Shown here: positions 29,506 through 37,750 of the stretch, piece after piece
How positions within the stretch are numbered: position 1 is the first letter of the stretch
How the letters are laid out: every line of letters starts with the position of its first letter
DNA from: Brachybacterium fresconis
Lineage (GTDB): Bacteria > Actinomycetota > Actinomycetes > Actinomycetales > Dermabacteraceae
Direction: 5' to 3'
DNA: 64,000 nt
Assembly (NCBI RefSeq): GCF_017876515.1
Contig: NZ_JAGIOC010000001.1
Span: 1,240,001-1,304,000, forward strand
Made by a program: the position numbers and the translations under genes
The notes under the pieces: generated by a model
What the model was told of the DNA's origin: nothing
Seen by the model: only the letters and a program-made list of their open reading frames with translations
Database searches by the model: none

Positions 29506-31073
29506 ACGATCTCCCCTTCGTCGGCGAGCTGCGAGTCGGTGGTGCGAGCGCCCTCGGCGACGGCGGTGCGGGCGGCGTCGGCCGTGTAGCCGGCCATCAT
29601 CAGCCCGAGCACGTCGCGGTCCTCGTCGCCCGGGACGATGCCGAGGATGCTGCCGCCGTACATCACGGCGATGCGGTCGGCGAGCTGGGTCACCTCGTCG
29701 AGCTCGGTGGACACGATGACCACGGGGGTCCCCTGATCGCGCTCGTCGAGGATGCGGCGGTGCAGGAATTCGATGGAGCCGACGTCGACGCCGCGGGTGG
29801 GCTGCGAGGCGATCAGCAGCGAGAGCGTCCGGTTCAGGGCACGGGCCATCACGACCTTCTGCTGGTTGCCGCCGGACAGAGTGGACACAGCGGAAACGGT
29901 CGATCCGGTGCGCACGTCGAACTCGGGGATCAGCCTCTCGGCGTTCTCGCGGATCTCCCCCAGGTGCATCGCGAGGCCGGAGGCGAAGGGCGGGCGGTCG
30001 TGCTGGTCCAGCACGAGGTTCTCCGCGACGGTGAAGTCGGGCACGAGGGCGTCATGGGTGCGGTCCTCGGGGACGAATCCGACGCCGGCGTCGAGGACCT
30101 GCTTGGTACTGCGGCCGATGAGCTCTCGGCCTTCGAGCCGAGCGGAGCCGTGGACGGTGGTCTCCAGGCCCAGCAGCGCCTCGGCCAGCTCGGTCTGCCC
30201 GTTGCCCTGGACACCGGCGATGGCGAGCACCTCGCCGTGGCGCACGTCGAAGGAGACGCCGTCGAGGGTGCGGACCCCGGCGTCGTCGGTGACCCGCAGG
30301 TTCTCGACCTGCAGGGCGATCTCCCCGGGTGCGGCCGCGGCCTTGTCCTGGGCGAGGGAGACCTGGCGGCCGACCATGAGGGAGGCCAGCTCCGCCTGAT
30401 CGGCCGACGGATCGGCCTCGCCGACGACCTGGCCGCGGCGGATCACCGTGATGCGATCGGAGACGGCTTTGACCTCCCGGAGCTTGTGGGTGATGAACAC
30501 GATCGAGGTGCCCTCGTCGCGCAGCTGACGCATGATCGTCATCAGCTCGTCGGTCTCCTGCGGGGTGAGCACCGCGGTGGGCTCGTCGAGCACCAGCACC
30601 TCGGCGTGGCGGCTGAGCGCCTTGATGATCTCCACCCGCTGCTGGGCACCGACCGGGAGGTCCTCGACCAGCGCGTCGGGGTCGAGGTCGAAGCCGAAGC
30701 GGGCCGAGATCTCGCGCACGAGCCTGCGGGCCGCGGCGAGGTCGAGCAGGCCGCCGCGGGTCGGCTCGTGGCCGAGCACCATGTTCTCGGCGACGGTGAA
30801 CACGGGCACGAGCATGAAGTGCTGGTGGACCATGCCGATGCCGGCCGCCATGGCGTCCCCGGGGTCGGAGAACGACCTCGGGACGCCGTCTATCACGATC
30901 TCGCCGCCGTTGGGGCGGTACAGCCCGTACAGGACGTTCATCAGGGTCGACTTGCCCGCGCCGTTCTCCCCCAGCAGGGAGTGGATCTCCCCGGGTTCGA
31001 CGACCAGGTCGATGGCATCGTTGGCCACGAAGGTCCCGAAGGTCTTCGTGATTCCGCGCAGTTCGAGCTTCAC
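29502..31073 (-). CDS. ABC transporter ATP-binding protein (two nucleotide-binding domains, nucleoside family)
   Basis: 523 residues with two ATPase domains, as in NupO/YufO and sugar importers of the same class. The first domain has Walker A GENGAGKST, Walker B VLVLDEPTA and VGAQQRVEI as the signature region. The second has a degenerate Walker A (GVQGNGQTE), signature LSGGNQQKV and SQPTRGVD at its Walker B end. The second site probably does not hydrolyse ATP normally, which is usual for this family. It is located 139 nt after the BMP lipoprotein gene. Confidence 0.95.
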   Translation of the reverse strand: MKLELRGITKTFGTFVANDAIDLVVEPGEIHSLLGENGAGKSTLMNVLYGLYRPNGGEIVIDGVPRSFSDPGDAMAAGIGMVHQHFMLVPVFTVAENMVLGHEPTRGGLLDLAAARRLVREISARFGFDLDPDALVEDLPVGAQQRVEIIKALSRHAEVLVLDEPTAVLTPQETDELMTIMRQLRDEGTSIVFITHKLREVKAVSDRITVIRRGQVVGEADPSADQAELASLMVGRQVSLAQDKAAAAPGEIALQVENLRVTDDAGVRTLDGVSFDVRHGEVLAIAGVQGNGQTELAEALLGLETTVHGSARLEGRELIGRSTKQVLDAGVGFVPEDRTHDALVPDFTVAENLVLDQHDRPPFASGLAMHLGEIRENAERLIPEFDVRTGSTVSAVSTLSGGNQQKVVMARALNRTLSLLIASQPTRGVDVGSIEFLHRRILDERDQGTPVVIVSTELDEVTQLADRIAVMYGGSILGIVPGDEDRDVLGLMMAGYTADAARTAVAEGARTTDSQLADEGEIV

Positions 31074-31212
31074 GGTTCTCTTTTCGTCGTCCGTCGGCGT
31101 CGGCCGAGGTCATCCGCCGCGGAGCCGGCGTCGGCCGAGATCGTCGGCCGGGCGGTCGGACGAGGCGGTCCCGGCCCGGTCGGGGCCGGGACCGCCTCGG
31201 GGTCTCGACGTC

Positions 31213-32330
31213 TCAGGCGCCCTGGGGGGATGCCGTGGACTCGACGGTGACCTTGCCGTCGATGATGTCCTGCTCGAGGGCGTCGAGCTCGGTGACGAGC
31301 TCGGCGGGGACGTCGTCCTCGTACTCGTGGAACGGGGCCAGGCCCACGCCGCCGTTCTCGAGGGTGCCGACGTAGGGGGCGGCGTCGAACTCGCCCTCGG
31401 ACGAGGTGGTGATGACGTCCTCGACGGCGGTGGTCATCTCCTTCATGACGGAGGTGAGGATGACCTCCTGGGCGGCCGCGTCGCTGGAGTTGGTCTCGTA
31501 CCCGTCGGCGTCGACCCAGATCACCGTGCGGTCGTCGCCTTCCTTGGCGGAGGCCAGGGTGCCGGCGCCCACGGGGCCGGCGACCGGCATGATGATGTCC
31601 GCGCCGGCGTTGTAGAACTCGTCGGAGACGGCCTTGCCCTTGGACTGGTCCTCGAAGGTGCCCACGATGGAGCCCTCCTGGCTCTCCTTGTTCCACCCCA
31701 GGACCTGCACGTCCTCGCCCTTGGTCTCGTTGTAGTACGCGACCCCGTCGACATAGCCGTCCATGAAGATGGTGACGGTGGGGATGTTCATGCCGCCGTA
31801 GGTGGCGACCTTGCCGGTCTCGGTCATGCCTGCGGCGAGGTAGCCGGCGAGGAAGGCGGCCTCGGCGGTGTTGAACTCGATCGGCTTGACGTTCTCGACC
31901 TCGATCGGGTTGCCGTCCGCGTCCTGCGCGGTGGAGTCGACGATCGCGAAGTTGGTGTCCTCGTTGGCCTGGGCCGCGTTCCCCGTGGCGGGCGCCAGCA
32001 GGAAGCCCACCGTGATCACGAGGTCGCAGCCCTCGGTGACCATGTTGTTGATGTTGGGGGCGAAGTCCGAGGTGGTCGTCGACTCGGCCGAGGCCGTCTC
32101 GACGCCGAGGTTCTTCTCCGCGGCCAACAGGCCGTTGTAGCTGGACTCGTTGAAGGACTTGTCGTCCCAGCCGCCGGAGTCGGAGACCATGCAGGCCTTG
32201 TAGTCGCTGCTGCCACCGCCGTCGCTGGAGCCGCCGCCACCGGCATTCTCCTCGGGGGCGGTGCCGCAGGCGGCGAGGGTGAGTGCGCCGGCCCCGATCA
32301 GGGCGAGCGCGCGCGCGTGAAGCTCTTCAT
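31213..32330 (-). CDS. BMP-family nucleoside-binding lipoprotein, frameshifted in signal peptide
   Basis: The mature part is intact from about 32,300 to the stop at 31213, with CMVSDSGGWDDKSFNESSYNG, GFLLAPATGNAA and DGYVDGVAYYNETKG as in BMP/Med proteins. The evident start is the ATG at 32330, with GGAGGAACCC immediately before it. However, that frame ends after ten codons (MKSFTRARSP). The frame holding the lipobox (ALIGAGALTLAACG) is two bases out. Removing one CG from the GC repeat at 32307-32317 would restore a perfect lipoprotein signal peptide. Either a sequencing error or a slippage site. It should deliver nucleosides to the permeases that follow. Confidence 0.88.
32307..32317. repeat. 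Dinucleotide GC repeat causing the lipoprotein frameshift
   Basis: Eleven alternating G and C bases lie inside the signal-peptide codons of the BMP lipoprotein. One repeat unit fewer would put the start codon and lipobox in the same frame. Confidence 0.7.
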
Positions 32331-32592
32331 GGGTTCCTCCGCAGGAGAGTCGGGACCGATCGGGCCCCGCGTCGACTCGGGCGACTGCTCTGTCGCGTTC
32401 CGGAAGGACAATAGCCCCGCCGCGGCCCCGTCGGAGGCCGTGCCAGCACCTGGATGGGAACCGTTATGCAATCGACGCGAGCGCGAGACCGCGGCGTTTC
32501 CGCAGGACGCTCCGGAGGCCGTTCAGGAGGACGTCCGGACGGCGACCGGGCGCTGTGGACGCCGGCGCTCGCGACCTGTCCGGGCGTCCGCG
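32331..32592. promoter_or_regulatory. Non-coding region upstream of the nucleoside transporter operon
   Basis: 262 nt between the lipoprotein start and the end of manC. On the minus strand a TATTGT (32408-32413) about 80 nt before the lipoprotein ATG could be a -10 element. No convincing -35 or operator palindrome was seen. Confidence 0.3.
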
Positions 32593-33819
32593 TCAGCGCA
32601 GATGACCGTGTCCCGTCCCATCCAGTCCTGCGACGAGACGGGAGAGGTCCTGGGCGCGGTCGTCGGCGAGGACCAGCAGGACGTCCTCGGTGTCGACGAT
32701 GCTGATGCCCTCCAGCCCGACCAGGGCGATGGGGCGATCGCGGGACCCGTACACCGTCGCCGTGGAGGAGACCGCCCCGACATCGGCGGTGCCCAGCACC
32801 TGGACGTCGCCGCCGGCGACGTCCCCGTTCGGCTCCGCCGCGCCCGCGGAGCCGACCGGTGGCGACGCGCGCAGCTGGCGGGCCAGCGCGGCGAAGTCGC
32901 CGATGTCGTCCCAGGCGAAGTCCGCGGGCACCAGGGCGACCCTCCCGGCGGCCGCGAGCGGCTCGGCCAGGGCGTGATCGATCGCGATTCTCGTCAGCTG
33001 CGGCCAGATCCGCTCCAGCACCTCCTGGTACCGGGCCGTGCCGTGCGCGGCAGCGATCGCCCGGACCCCGCGGGCGAGCGACGGGATCTGGGCGGCGAGC
33101 TCGTCCAGCAGCACGCGGGCGCGGGCCACGAAGATGCCGGCGTTCCAGGAGAAGGTGCCCGCGGCGAGGAACTGCTCGGCCCGATCACGGTCCGGCTTCT
33201 CGACGAAGCGGGCGACGGGGCGGGCGCCGACGGCATCCAGCGCGGTCGCCCCGGAGCCGCCGTCCCCCGCGGCCGCCGTCGCGGTGCCCGGAGCGCCGCC
33301 GGCCGCCCCCGCCGTGCTCTGCGCGCCCGTCCCCTGCTCGATGTAGCCGAATCCGGTCGCCGGGCGGGTCGGGGTGACGCCGAGGGTGACCAGATAACCG
33401 AGCTCGGCCGTGCGCCGCGCGGTGGTGACGGCGCGGACGAAGGCCTCCTCGTCGCCGATCAGGTGGTCCGCCGCGAAGGAGCCGATGACCGCCTCGGGCT
33501 CCTCCCGCTCCACGAGGGCCGCGGCCAGGGCGATCGCGGGCATCGAATCGCGGGGGGAGGGCTCGGCGAGGACCCGCGCACGGGGGCCGACGAGACCCTC
33601 CGCCTGAGACGTGACCGCCTCGGCGTGCTCGACGCCGGTGACGATGATCGGGGCGCGGTCCGTGAGCGGAGCCAGGCGGGCAAGGGTCTGCTGCAGCAGG
33701 GAGCGACCGGAGCCGGTGAGGTCGAGCAGGAACTTCGGATGCGCACGGCGTGAGAGCGGCCACAGACGGGTTCCGGCGCCGCCGGCCGGGATCACGGGGA
33801 CGAAGGGAGCCTCAGGCAT
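32593..33819 (-). CDS. manC: Mannose-1-phosphate guanylyltransferase
   Basis: 408 residues from the ATG giving MPEAPFVPVIPAGGAGTRLW; a longer in-frame upstream part lacks similarity. The nucleotidyltransferase motif is GGAGTRLWPLSRRAHPKFLLDL, with FVEKPDRDRAEQFLAAGTFSWNAGIFV for substrate binding and PADFAWDDIGDFAALA towards the C-terminus. It makes GDP-mannose for surface glycans. There is no phosphomannose isomerase domain. An Ala/Gly-rich insertion (about residues 170-205) separates the motifs. Divergent from sdhC. Confidence 0.93.
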   Translation of the reverse strand: MPEAPFVPVIPAGGAGTRLWPLSRRAHPKFLLDLTGSGRSLLQQTLARLAPLTDRAPIIVTGVEHAEAVTSQAEGLVGPRARVLAEPSPRDSMPAIALAAALVEREEPEAVIGSFAADHLIGDEEAFVRAVTTARRTAELGYLVTLGVTPTRPATGFGYIEQGTGAQSTAGAAGGAPGTATAAAGDGGSGATALDAVGARPVARFVEKPDRDRAEQFLAAGTFSWNAGIFVARARVLLDELAAQIPSLARGVRAIAAAHGTARYQEVLERIWPQLTRIAIDHALAEPLAAAGRVALVPADFAWDDIGDFAALARQLRASPPVGSAGAAEPNGDVAGGDVQVLGTADVGAVSSTATVYGSRDRPIALVGLEGISIVDTEDVLLVLADDRAQDLSRLVAGLDGTGHGHLR

Positions 33820-34106
33820 ATGGCCAGCGTATCCGGGGCCCGGGAACCGGTGGAGGGACGACGCCCCGGGGACGGCGAGCCGTGTTCGCAGCACTCCGGG
33901 ATGCACAGAACCTGCACGTCATGGTGCTACGCTGGCTCCGCCCCTGTCGGGGGCGATGATGATGTCGCCGTGTCGTGAAACGGGCGCCCGCCAGGCGCCC
34001 CGAGCGCCGCGAAGGCCGTCCGGGCCCGTCCCGGGGCCCGCGCGCCCCACCTCTGCGGCGGCGCATCCCGCTTCCCGTCGCCACCCGTCGCTTCTGGAGG
34101 ATCTCC
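33820..34106. promoter_or_regulatory. Divergent manC/sdhC control region
   Basis: 287 nt without a gene. On the plus strand TACGCT at 33928-33933 is a plausible -10 for sdhCDAB. Two GC-rich hairpins follow in the leader: arms 33939-33944 with 33950-33955, and GGGCGCC at 33982-33988 with GGCGCCC at 33994-34000. GGAGG at 34096-34100 serves the sdhC GTG start. Confidence 0.45.
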
Positions 34107-34484
34107 GTGGCATCAGCCCAATCCGGGACGCTCTATCGCGGACGCGAGGGCATGTGGTCCTGGGTCGCCCACCGCATATCAGGAATGCTCATCTTCCTGT
34201 TCCTCCTCGTGCACGTCCTGGACACCGCGCTGGTGCGGGTCTCCCCGGAGGCGTACAACGAGGTCATCGGTCACTACAAGACCATCGTGTTCGGTCTCGG
34301 AGAGATCGGACTGGTCGCGGCCGTCGTCTTCCATGCCCTCAACGGCCTGCGCATCATCCTCGTGGACTTCTGGTCGAAGGGCACCACCCACCAGCGCAAG
34401 CTGTTCTGGGGCGTGGTCGTCGTCTGGGTGGTCCTCATGGCCGGCTTCCTCCCCCGTCAACTCATGCACATGTTCGGAGCGTGA
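34107..34484 (+). CDS. sdhC: Succinate dehydrogenase cytochrome b subunit SdhC
   Basis: 125 residues from a GTG with GGAGG upstream; in-frame upstream codons are Arg/Pro-rich and not family-like. GMWSWVAHRISGMLIFLFLLVHVLDTAL contains the conserved haem or quinone-site residues, and two further membrane helices follow, including VVFHALNGLRIIL. It anchors the SdhAB catalytic unit in the membrane and passes electrons to menaquinone. First gene of sdhCDAB. Confidence 0.95.
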   Translation: MASAQSGTLYRGREGMWSWVAHRISGMLIFLFLLVHVLDTALVRVSPEAYNEVIGHYKTIVFGLGEIGLVAAVVFHALNGLRIILVDFWSKGTTHQRKLFWGVVVVWVVLMAGFLPRQLMHMFGA

Positions 34485-34486
34485 TC

Positions 34487-34945
34487 ATGAGCGCACAGTC
34501 CTCTCCCGCGATCCCTGATCCCACCACCCGCTACGCCCGCACCGGCCAGCGGGGCATCAACGCCGAGATGCTGTCGTGGCTCTTCATGCGCATCTCCGGC
34601 GTCCTGCTCGTGATCCTCGTCTTCGGCCACCTGTTCGTGAACCTGTGGCTGGGCGAAGGCGTCAACGGCATCGACTTCGCCTTCGTCGGCGGCAAGTGGG
34701 CCTCCCCGTTCTGGCAGGTCTGGGACCTGCTGATGCTCTGGCTGGGGCTCTTCCACGGCGGCAACGGCGTCCGCACGATCATCAACGACTACGCCCGCAA
34801 CCCGACGCTGCGGCTGACCCTGAAGGGTCTGCTGTACTTCGCGGTCGTCGTCACCGTCGTCCTGGGCACGCTGGTGATCTTCACCTTCGATCCCTGCCCC
34901 GTCGGCGCCGAGCCGAGCCTGCTGCCCTCCTTCTGCACAGGCTGA
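34487..34945 (+). CDS. sdhD: Succinate dehydrogenase membrane anchor SdhD
   Basis: 152 residues, beginning 2 nt after the sdhC stop. Three hydrophobic helices: LLVILVFGHLFVNLWLGEG, WDLLMLWLGLFHGGNGVRTII and YFAVVVTVVLGTLVIFTF. Histidines in the first two helices are likely haem or quinone ligands. It pairs with SdhC. Confidence 0.93.
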   Translation: MSAQSSPAIPDPTTRYARTGQRGINAEMLSWLFMRISGVLLVILVFGHLFVNLWLGEGVNGIDFAFVGGKWASPFWQVWDLLMLWLGLFHGGNGVRTIINDYARNPTLRLTLKGLLYFAVVVTVVLGTLVIFTFDPCPVGAEPSLLPSFCTG

Positions 34946-35021
34946 GCCCCCTCCCGGAGGCCCGCTCGGCCCCCGGAACCCTCTTCCCGGTCGCCCCCTC
35001 GAAACGGAGCAGTCACCAGAC

Positions 35022-36797
35022 ATGCAGACCCATACCTACGACGTGGTCATCATCGGTGCCGGCGGTGCCGGCATGCGCGCGGCGCTGGAATCCTCCGGCC
35101 GCGCCCGCACCGCGGTCGTCACCAAGCTCTACCCCACGCGCTCGCACACGGGCGCCGCGCAGGGCGGCATGTGCGCCGCCCTGGCCAACGTCGAGGACGA
35201 CAACTGGGAGTGGCACACCTACGACACCGTCAAGGGCGGCGACTACCTGGTCGACCAGGACGCCGCCGAGGTCATGGCCAAGGAGGCCATCGACGCGGTG
35301 CTCGACCTGGAGAAGATGGGGCTGCCCTTCAACCGCACGCCCGAGGGCCGGATCGACCAGCGGCGCTTCGGCGGGCACACCCGCGACCACGGCGAAGCGC
35401 CGGTGCGCCGCTCCTGCTACGCGGCCGACCGCACCGGTCACATGATCCTCCAGACCCTCTACCAGAACTGCGTCAAGCAGAACGTCGAGTTCTTCAACGA
35501 GTACTACGTGCTCGACGTCCTGATGACCGGCGACCCGCGCACCGACGAGGGCGTGCGCGCCTCCGGCGTGGTCACCTACGAGCTGGCCACCGGAGAGATC
35601 CACATCTTCCGCGCGAAGTCCGTGGTGTTCGCCTCCGGCGGGTTCGGGAAGATCTTCAAGACCACGTCGAACGCCCACACCCTCACCGGGGACGGCCCCG
35701 CCATGGCGTTCCGCCGCGGCATCCCGCTGGAGGACATGGAGTTCTTCCAGTTCCACCCGACGGGCCTGGCCGGCCTGGGCATCCTGCTGTCGGAGGCGGC
35801 CCGCGGCGAGGGCGGCATCCTGCGCAACAGCGAGATGGAGCGCTTCATGGAGCGCTACGCCCCCACGCTCAAAGACCTCGCCCCGCGCGACGTGGTCGCC
35901 CGGGCGATGGCCAACGAGGTGCGCGAGGGACGCGGCTGCGGCCCCAAGAAGGACTACGTCTACCTCGACCTGACCCACCTGGAACCCTCGCACATCGATG
36001 CGAAGCTCCCGGACATCACCGAGTTCGCCCGCACCTATCTCGGGGTGGAGCCCTACACCGAGCCGGTGCCGGTCTTCCCCACGGCGCACTACGGCATGGG
36101 CGGCATCCCCACCAACATCAAGGGTGAGGTCCTCCGCAACGAGACCGACATCGTCCCCGGGCTGTACGCGGCCGGGGAGACCGCCTGCGTCTCCGTGCAC
36201 GGCGGCAACCGCCTGGGCACGAACTCGCTGCTGGACATCAACGTGTTCGGCCGACGCGCCGGCATCGCCGCCGCCGAGCACGCCGACACCGTCGAGATGC
36301 CGGACCTGCCCGACGGCGTCCAGACCCCGACCGACGAGCTCCTGCAGCGGCTGCGCGACCGGCCCGCCACCGAGGACCGCATCGCCGACATCCGTCGCGA
36401 GCTGCAGGAGACGATGGACGCCAATGTCCAGGTGTTCCGCACCGACGAGACCTGCCGCACGGCCCTGGGCGACATCGAGGCGCTCAAGAAGCGCTACGAG
36501 ACCGTCGCGATCCAGGACAAGGGGATGCGCTACAACCTCGACCTCATGGAGGCCGTCGAGCTGGGCTTCCTGCTCGACCTCGCCGAGATCGTCACGCTCG
36601 GTGCGCTGAACCGCAAGGAGTCCCGCGGCGGCCACTTCCGCGAGGACTTCGATACGCGTGATGACGTCAACTACCTCAAGCACACGATGGCCTACCGCAC
36701 CCTGGAGGGTGAGGAGGGGTCCGAGGGCACCACGGTCCGTCTGGGTACCAAACCCGTCGTGATCACCCGCTACGAGCCGAAGGAGCGTACTTTCTGA
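35022..36797 (+). CDS. sdhA: Succinate dehydrogenase flavoprotein subunit SdhA
   Basis: 591 residues. N-terminal VVIIGAGGAGMRAALES binds FAD; RSHTGAAQGGMCAALAN contains the His that links covalently to FAD. FHPTGLAG and the Arg/His residues around HYGMGGIPTN form the substrate site. SVHGGNRLGTNSLLDINVFGRRAG is the C-terminal family signature. It oxidises succinate to fumarate. Its stop overlaps the sdhB start by one base. Confidence 0.98.
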   Translation: MQTHTYDVVIIGAGGAGMRAALESSGRARTAVVTKLYPTRSHTGAAQGGMCAALANVEDDNWEWHTYDTVKGGDYLVDQDAAEVMAKEAIDAVLDLEKMGLPFNRTPEGRIDQRRFGGHTRDHGEAPVRRSCYAADRTGHMILQTLYQNCVKQNVEFFNEYYVLDVLMTGDPRTDEGVRASGVVTYELATGEIHIFRAKSVVFASGGFGKIFKTTSNAHTLTGDGPAMAFRRGIPLEDMEFFQFHPTGLAGLGILLSEAARGEGGILRNSEMERFMERYAPTLKDLAPRDVVARAMANEVREGRGCGPKKDYVYLDLTHLEPSHIDAKLPDITEFARTYLGVEPYTEPVPVFPTAHYGMGGIPTNIKGEVLRNETDIVPGLYAAGETACVSVHGGNRLGTNSLLDINVFGRRAGIAAAEHADTVEMPDLPDGVQTPTDELLQRLRDRPATEDRIADIRRELQETMDANVQVFRTDETCRTALGDIEALKKRYETVAIQDKGMRYNLDLMEAVELGFLLDLAEIVTLGALNRKESRGGHFREDFDTRDDVNYLKHTMAYRTLEGEEGSEGTTVRLGTKPVVITRYEPKERTF

Positions 36798-37567
36798 TGA
36801 CTGCCGTCGCCGAGAAGCCCCAGGCCGAATCCCCGCAGTCCGCCGCGGAGGAGATCCCCACGTTCCAGGTGACGATGCGCATCGCGCGCTACAACCCGGA
36901 GGACGACAAGGGCACCCACTGGGAGGACTTCACCGTCACGATGCACGGCACCGACCGTGTGCTCGACGCCCTGCACGAGATCAAATGGCACCAGGACGGG
37001 TCGCTGACCTTCCGCCGCTCCTGCGCCCACGGCGTCTGCGGCTCCGATGCGATGCGGATCAACGGCCGCAACCGTCTGGCCTGCAAGACGCTGCTGAAGG
37101 ACCTCGACATCACCAAGCCCGTCACCGTCGAGCCCATCAAGGGGCTGCCAGTGGAGAAGGACATGATCGTCGACATGGAGCCCTTCTTCGAGTCCTACAA
37201 GGAGGTCATGCCGTTCCTGGTCGCCGAGGGACAGGAGCCCAGCCGGGAGCGTCTGCAGTCGGCCGAGGAGCGCGAGCGCTTCGATGACACCACCAAGTGC
37301 ATCCTCTGCGCCGCCTGCACCTCCTCCTGCCCGGTGTTCTGGACCGACGGGCAGTACTTCGGCCCCGCCGCGATCGTCAACGCGCACCGGTTCATCTTCG
37401 ACTCCCGCGACGACGCCGGCGAGCAGCGCCTGGAGATCCTCAACTCCAAGGAGGGTGTGTGGCGCTGCCGCACCACCTTCAACTGCACCGAGGCCTGCCC
37501 GCGCGGCATCCAGGTGACCAAGGCGATCGCCGAGGTGAAGCAGGCCGTGATCCGCGGCCGCGTCTGA
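36797..37567 (+). CDS. sdhB: Succinate dehydrogenase iron-sulfur subunit SdhB
   Basis: 256 residues. The [2Fe-2S] ligands are in SCAHGVCGSDAM and the following NRLACKTLL. The [4Fe-4S] and [3Fe-4S] clusters are in CILCAACTSSCPVFW and FNCTEACPRGI. It transfers electrons from SdhA flavin to the membrane subunits. Last gene of the operon; a hairpin terminator follows. Confidence 0.98.
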   Translation: MTAVAEKPQAESPQSAAEEIPTFQVTMRIARYNPEDDKGTHWEDFTVTMHGTDRVLDALHEIKWHQDGSLTFRRSCAHGVCGSDAMRINGRNRLACKTLLKDLDITKPVTVEPIKGLPVEKDMIVDMEPFFESYKEVMPFLVAEGQEPSRERLQSAEERERFDDTTKCILCAACTSSCPVFWTDGQYFGPAAIVNAHRFIFDSRDDAGEQRLEILNSKEGVWRCRTTFNCTEACPRGIQVTKAIAEVKQAVIRGRV

Positions 37568-37615
37568 CCCGTCGCGCAGGGGGCGGGAGCGCCCCCGCGC
37601 CGCATGACCTGACGT

Positions 37616-37653
37616 ACGACGCCCCGTCCGGAGAGATCCGGGTGGGGCGTCGT
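37616..37653 (+). terminator. Hairpin terminator after sdhCDAB
   Basis: Perfect 10-bp inverted repeat, ACGACGCCCC paired with GGGGCGTCGT across an 18-nt loop, 49 nt after the sdhB stop. A long T tract is missing, as is common at this GC content. It lies between the convergent sdhB and ThDP-enzyme genes and may act on both strands. Confidence 0.75.
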
Positions 37654-37750
37654 GCTGTGCTGTGCGTCCGGCAGAAGTCATGCCATGCCCGGAGGCCCGG
37701 GGCTGCGGGCGGGCGCTCCCGCGGGAACGCCGCACCCGAGCGGGCCCGCC

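Noticed and set aside
30532-33753. 1,073-codon plus-strand open frame opposite the transporter ATPase, BMP lipoprotein and manC
   Set aside because: Spans several genuine minus-strand genes and an intergenic region; composition typical of antisense frames.
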